A stretch of 60,324 nt of DNA, from positions 537,255-597,578 of the forward strand of contig KN805390.1 in NCBI GenBank assembly GCA_000818945.1, in the 5' to 3' direction. The notes beneath the pieces were generated by a model. The model had not been told where the DNA came from, did no database searches, and saw only the letters and a list, made by a program, of their open reading frames with translations. Origin of the DNA: Schizochytrium sp. CCTCC M209059 (lineage: Eukaryota; Sar; Bigyra; Thraustochytrida; Thraustochytriidae). The translations under genes were made by a program, and so were the position numbers. Shown here piece by piece: positions 57,635 to 60,324 of this stretch (its first letter is position 1; each line of letters starts with the position of its first letter).

Positions 57635-59098
57635 ATGTCTCGACGAGGACAAAAGCTCGCCCTTCTTGCACAAAGTGGAAGCGGCAACGGCAACGGCAAC
57701 GGCAACGGAGCAGGGGCAAGCACAAGCACAAGCAGACAACAAAAGTCGGAGTCTACGTCCATTAACACTCTAGCGCAGACTTCAACGGCGACGCATTTGT
57801 CAAGCGGCAAAGATGCACGCTGCTCGTCCTCAATGACTATCGGCAGCAGAAGAAACCTCGTCAGGACGAGTCCTGTGCGAAGCACGTCACGCAGTCCAAT
57901 TCGAGGGCTACAGAGCCTTCGCGGAGCGTCAAAGGGCGCGGCGGCTAGTCTTCGCAACTCATTTCGGGGGAATAAGCTTGCTTCGCCCTCTGGACGAGGC
58001 AATACAGCGCGCAAGAGACCTGCGCCCGGCTCAATGTCAGCGACCAGGTCTGCCATTTCCTCTGAGGCAAATCTTGCCCAGCAAATCCGCTCGCGACCGC
58101 GGACGTCGACAACCTGGCCGAGCGCTGCTGATCGCGACGTGTCGATGGACTCGATCGAGTCTGCGTGGAGCCGCAACAGCGAATTCGAGGAGCGCGGTCG
58201 AAGAGCGGACCACATGTCTGTCTTTGATTTCGGTGACGCCTGCAATAGCAACCATAGCAGTAGCAGCATGCGCGACCTGCTCAAGCGAACGGCGAGTGGC
58301 GGCGGAAGTGCGCACAGGGAAGAGTTTGAAAACACGAGCAACGGCAATGTTGATGGTATGGACCCTGCCGACGGCACCGACCCATCGTCCCGCGAAGAGG
58401 TTTCTCGAGATGCGCTCCTGAAACTTGCCCCATCTGTGCCGCACATGTCTGAAAAAGAGTTTCGTGCGCAGGACGCAAAGCTCGTCGAGGATGCAGAAGC
58501 AGAACGCAATGCAGCGGTAAAGGACATGAGTGCGCGCTTTTGCGAAGGCTTTGAAGCCGAGTGGACCTTGCAGCGTCAGCGCATGGACGCAGCATGTACA
58601 ACAATGCTTCGTGGACTGGATGAGCAGCTTGCTGAAGAAAAAGGTCGTGAGGATCTGGCCAGGAGCACCTGGGAATTTCAGATGCGCAAGGCCGCAAAAG
58701 AGGGTGCGCGCTTGATGGACAACTTGCAAGCGACGCAAGACGAGAGCAAGCTCTGTGATGCACAACTTGCTCGTTTTCACAGCTCGGCGCAAGACCTTGC
58801 CTCTACGGCGGACGGCGATGAGCTGCAGCAGCTCATGGCCACGCTGCTTCACACCGCGCGTTTGGTTCGGCGCGAAAAGGACACCCGCATGAACGATCAG
58901 CTCTCCGCGCTGGCTGATGTCGTCAAGTGCGTCGTTTGCCAGGATCATGCTCGCTCCGTTGTTTTCCTGCCTTGCAGACACATGTGCGTCTGCCCTTCGT
59001 GTCGCAAGCAGCTCCAACGCAACGAGTGTCCTATGTGTCGCGCGCGTATAGAGTCATCCGTCAATGTGGTTCTCAACGAAGGCTCGATCCGGAATTGA
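57635..59098 (+). CDS. RING-finger E3 ubiquitin ligase candidate
   Basis: A 487-residue protein from the ATG at 57635 (MSRRGQKLALLAQ). It starts with a Gly-Asn repeat from GGCAAC units, then ~220 Ser/Arg/Thr-rich disordered residues. A helical coiled-coil region follows (about 270-420; EAERNAAVKDMSARFCEGFE, LDEQLAEEKGREDLARS). The C-terminal RING spans about 430-475: CVVCQDHARSVVFLPCRHMC, then CPSC, then CPMCRARI. The C-x2-C, C-x-H, C-x2-C and C-x2-C ligands are all present, close to IAP/MAPL-type RINGs with a short loop. It ends with SVNVVLNEGS, as in IAP-type tails. Ubiquitin ligase activity is expected from the intact RING; the substrate is unknown. Confidence 0.9.
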   Translation: MSRRGQKLALLAQSGSGNGNGNGNGAGASTSTSRQQKSESTSINTLAQTSTATHLSSGKDARCSSSMTIGSRRNLVRTSPVRSTSRSPIRGLQSLRGASKGAAASLRNSFRGNKLASPSGRGNTARKRPAPGSMSATRSAISSEANLAQQIRSRPRTSTTWPSAADRDVSMDSIESAWSRNSEFEERGRRADHMSVFDFGDACNSNHSSSSMRDLLKRTASGGGSAHREEFENTSNGNVDGMDPADGTDPSSREEVSRDALLKLAPSVPHMSEKEFRAQDAKLVEDAEAERNAAVKDMSARFCEGFEAEWTLQRQRMDAACTTMLRGLDEQLAEEKGREDLARSTWEFQMRKAAKEGARLMDNLQATQDESKLCDAQLARFHSSAQDLASTADGDELQQLMATLLHTARLVRREKDTRMNDQLSALADVVKCVVCQDHARSVVFLPCRHMCVCPSCRKQLQRNECPMCRARIESSVNVVLNEGSIRN

Positions 59099-59362
59099 GG
59101 ACCTCAAGCCTTTCATCCGAAATGCTGGGCCTCATTTCCGTCTGAATGTGTGTACAGAGAAGGGGGTGATGCGCAAAACAATTATGATCATTTTGGCTGC
59201 AATGGAGACATTGAGGACTTCATATTTGCCTCTATGCGATGTAAGAAACATAAAAGATTAATTTGCAAGTTGTGCCTTACCGAGAGTGCTTTTACAGGAG
59301 ATCTAATCGAAGAAGAAACACAAAGGAGGTAGTCTAATTACAATAGCAACAATAACAACAGT

Positions 59363-60160
59363 TCAGAGACCATGTGAGGTCTGATCGTGACCACACGCGC
59401 AGAACTCGTCCGATGCCGGCGCCTGCTGAAAGGCAGTGCACGTGCAAGATTTACACCTTGCGTCAGGACTACGTCGAGCTTTGGGATTGCCTGGAGCTAC
59501 GAGCACCGGTAATCGGTCCGGATCGTCTTCATCCTCTTGCGTGAAGAGCTCGCGGACCTTGCGGAGGGAAAGGCGAACTTTTTCGCTGGTTGTCAGAGGT
59601 TTGACAGACTTGACAATCGTGTACTTTTCCTTGAGCTGCATGTACGCCTCGACAAGAGAGCGGTAGGCCTGCAAAAGCTTGTCGAAGCGGGTTCCAAGCT
59701 CGCGCTTCTCAGCTGCAGCTCGCGCGTGTTTCTCGACAGCCTTTTTCAATGCAAGGTCAGCGTCGATTCGCCCAATCCGTTGTTTGCCATGCTTGCCCTC
59801 AATGGTCTCTAGACGTTGCCGCAGCTGCGAGACGAGCAAGTCTGCTGCACGGCGCGCTTTTCTCTCCTTGTCGATTTCTTCGCGCAGCACTCGTAGCTGG
59901 TTCTCGAGCACTGTGCGTTCTTTCTTTCTGCGCTCGTCGGCATGTTCTCGAACTTGCGCCAATGTGGCGCGCTCGTACGCAATTGTCCCAACAATATCTC
60001 TGTGGACTGCATCTTTATCGAGTGCGAGCTTGGTTGTCATCGAGTCGAGTCTGTACTGGTCCAACGCGCGAGTCTCCATGCCACGGTGCATTCCGGCCCC
60101 ATCATACCCAGCAAAAGCTCGGCTCTCTTTGAGCGACCCATGCTCGCCGCGACCAAGCAT
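59363..60160 (-). CDS. Coiled-coil protein with C-terminal Cys/His motif
   Basis: A 265-residue protein from the ATG at 60158-60160. Residues ~30-200 form an almost continuous coiled coil (ERATLAQVREHADERRKKER, LVSQLRQRLETIEGK). A basic/acidic linker (RELFTQEDEDDPDRLP) follows. The last ~30 residues contain CKSCTCTAF, then FCACGHDQTSHGL. The CxxCxC, CxCGH and terminal H look like a small zinc-binding tail of the C-x-CGH-x4-H type found in several algal and stramenopile proteins. No enzyme domain is present. A cytoskeletal or scaffold role is the usual reading for such a structure, with no direct evidence. It converges with the RING gene. Confidence 0.82.
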   Translation of the reverse strand: MLGRGEHGSLKESRAFAGYDGAGMHRGMETRALDQYRLDSMTTKLALDKDAVHRDIVGTIAYERATLAQVREHADERRKKERTVLENQLRVLREEIDKERKARRAADLLVSQLRQRLETIEGKHGKQRIGRIDADLALKKAVEKHARAAAEKRELGTRFDKLLQAYRSLVEAYMQLKEKYTIVKSVKPLTTSEKVRLSLRKVRELFTQEDEDDPDRLPVLVAPGNPKARRSPDARCKSCTCTAFQQAPASDEFCACGHDQTSHGL

Positions 60161-60324
60161 TACAACCCGAAATTGCTCTGAAGCGCTGCGAGCATTTCAC
60201 ACCCTCAGGGAGCGAAAGAGAAAGCTCCTCGTGCTCCGGCTCTGATGCAGCCAAGGGCAGCTTCATTAATGTGCAGCTCGCGAGGCCCCTCGCGCACATC
60301 AACCGCGCATGCGCCCCCCCCCCC
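60161..60324. other. Window-edge sequence
   Basis: Presumed upstream region of the coiled-coil gene. It ends in a run of about 12 C, which may be natural or an assembly edge. No gene is supported. Confidence 0.4.

Noticed and set aside
1..60324. tRNA, rRNA or snRNA genes
   Set aside because: I looked for tRNA B-box-like GGTTCGANTCC with a plausible cloverleaf and found none; a covariance-model scan would be decisive.
60313..60324. Terminal poly-C as a telomere or feature
   Set aside because: A dozen C at the window edge is not a telomeric repeat and may be an assembly or gap edge.

Overview
The window looks like nuclear DNA of a GC-rich, gene-dense, mostly intron-poor eukaryotic microbe. 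The evidence is the gene content: a mitochondrial pyruvate dehydrogenase E2, an mARC-like MOSC protein, an ADCK2-like kinase, a KATNIP-like ciliary protein, RAD51B, an OCRL-type 5-phosphatase, a JmjC protein, a membrane-anchored bZIP, an OTU protease, and RING, IQ, WW and B-box proteins. Long single-exon genes lie on both strands without operons, spaced by 0.1-2.4 kb and rich in microsatellites. Ciliary-type genes (KATNIP-like, an STPGR-like GPGxY protein, a many-IQ protein) suggest an organism with a flagellated stage. A stramenopile of the thraustochytrid/labyrinthulomycete kind fits, but that placement is inference. Many long open frames begin with GTG or TTG; I moved those starts to the first sensible in-frame ATG.

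Region by region. 0-9 kb: 5'-truncated PDH E2 (+), MOSC/mARC-like protein (-), TPR protein with a unique N-terminal module (+), ADCK2-like kinase (-). 9-13 kb: a small candidate gene and a 988-residue protein that looks piggyBac-derived. 14-17 kb: KATNIP-like protein. 17-21.5 kb: three minus-strand proteins of unknown function, one a single-pass membrane protein. 21.5-23.8 kb: repeat-rich spacer with one possible small spliced gene. 23.8-26.6 kb: RAD51B and a purple acid phosphatase-like enzyme, divergent from a 126-bp spacer. 27-28.6 kb: PH-domain protein. 29.7-30.2 kb: candidate two-exon gene. 30.7-33.8 kb: membrane-anchored thioredoxin-like/JmjC protein.

34.3-37.9 kb is the most distinctive stretch: five intact genes and one decayed copy of a ~40-residue cysteine/histidine microprotein, in mixed orientation, at least three of them with duplicated 5' flanks. 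38.3-43.2 kb: EF-hand protein with a Gln-rich tail, divergent from an STPGR-like protein, a hypothetical minus-strand ORF, and an RNI-type LRR protein needing a 5' exon. 43.5-47.6 kb: a 1362-residue IQ/WW/B-box protein. 48-49.6 kb: an unrecognised two-exon gene whose stop overlaps the first ATG of an OTU protease. 50.2-52.9 kb: OCRL-like inositol 5-phosphatase. 54-60 kb: membrane-anchored bZIP, two-helix membrane protein, RING protein, and a coiled-coil protein with a Cys/His tail.

The genes do not form one pathway; the layout is that of an ordinary eukaryotic chromosome. Sparse short introns can be inferred (44, 53, 62 and possibly 31, 42 and 96 nt). They reveal genes that single-frame ORF calling misses. 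I saw no tRNA, rRNA, CRISPR array or intact transposon.
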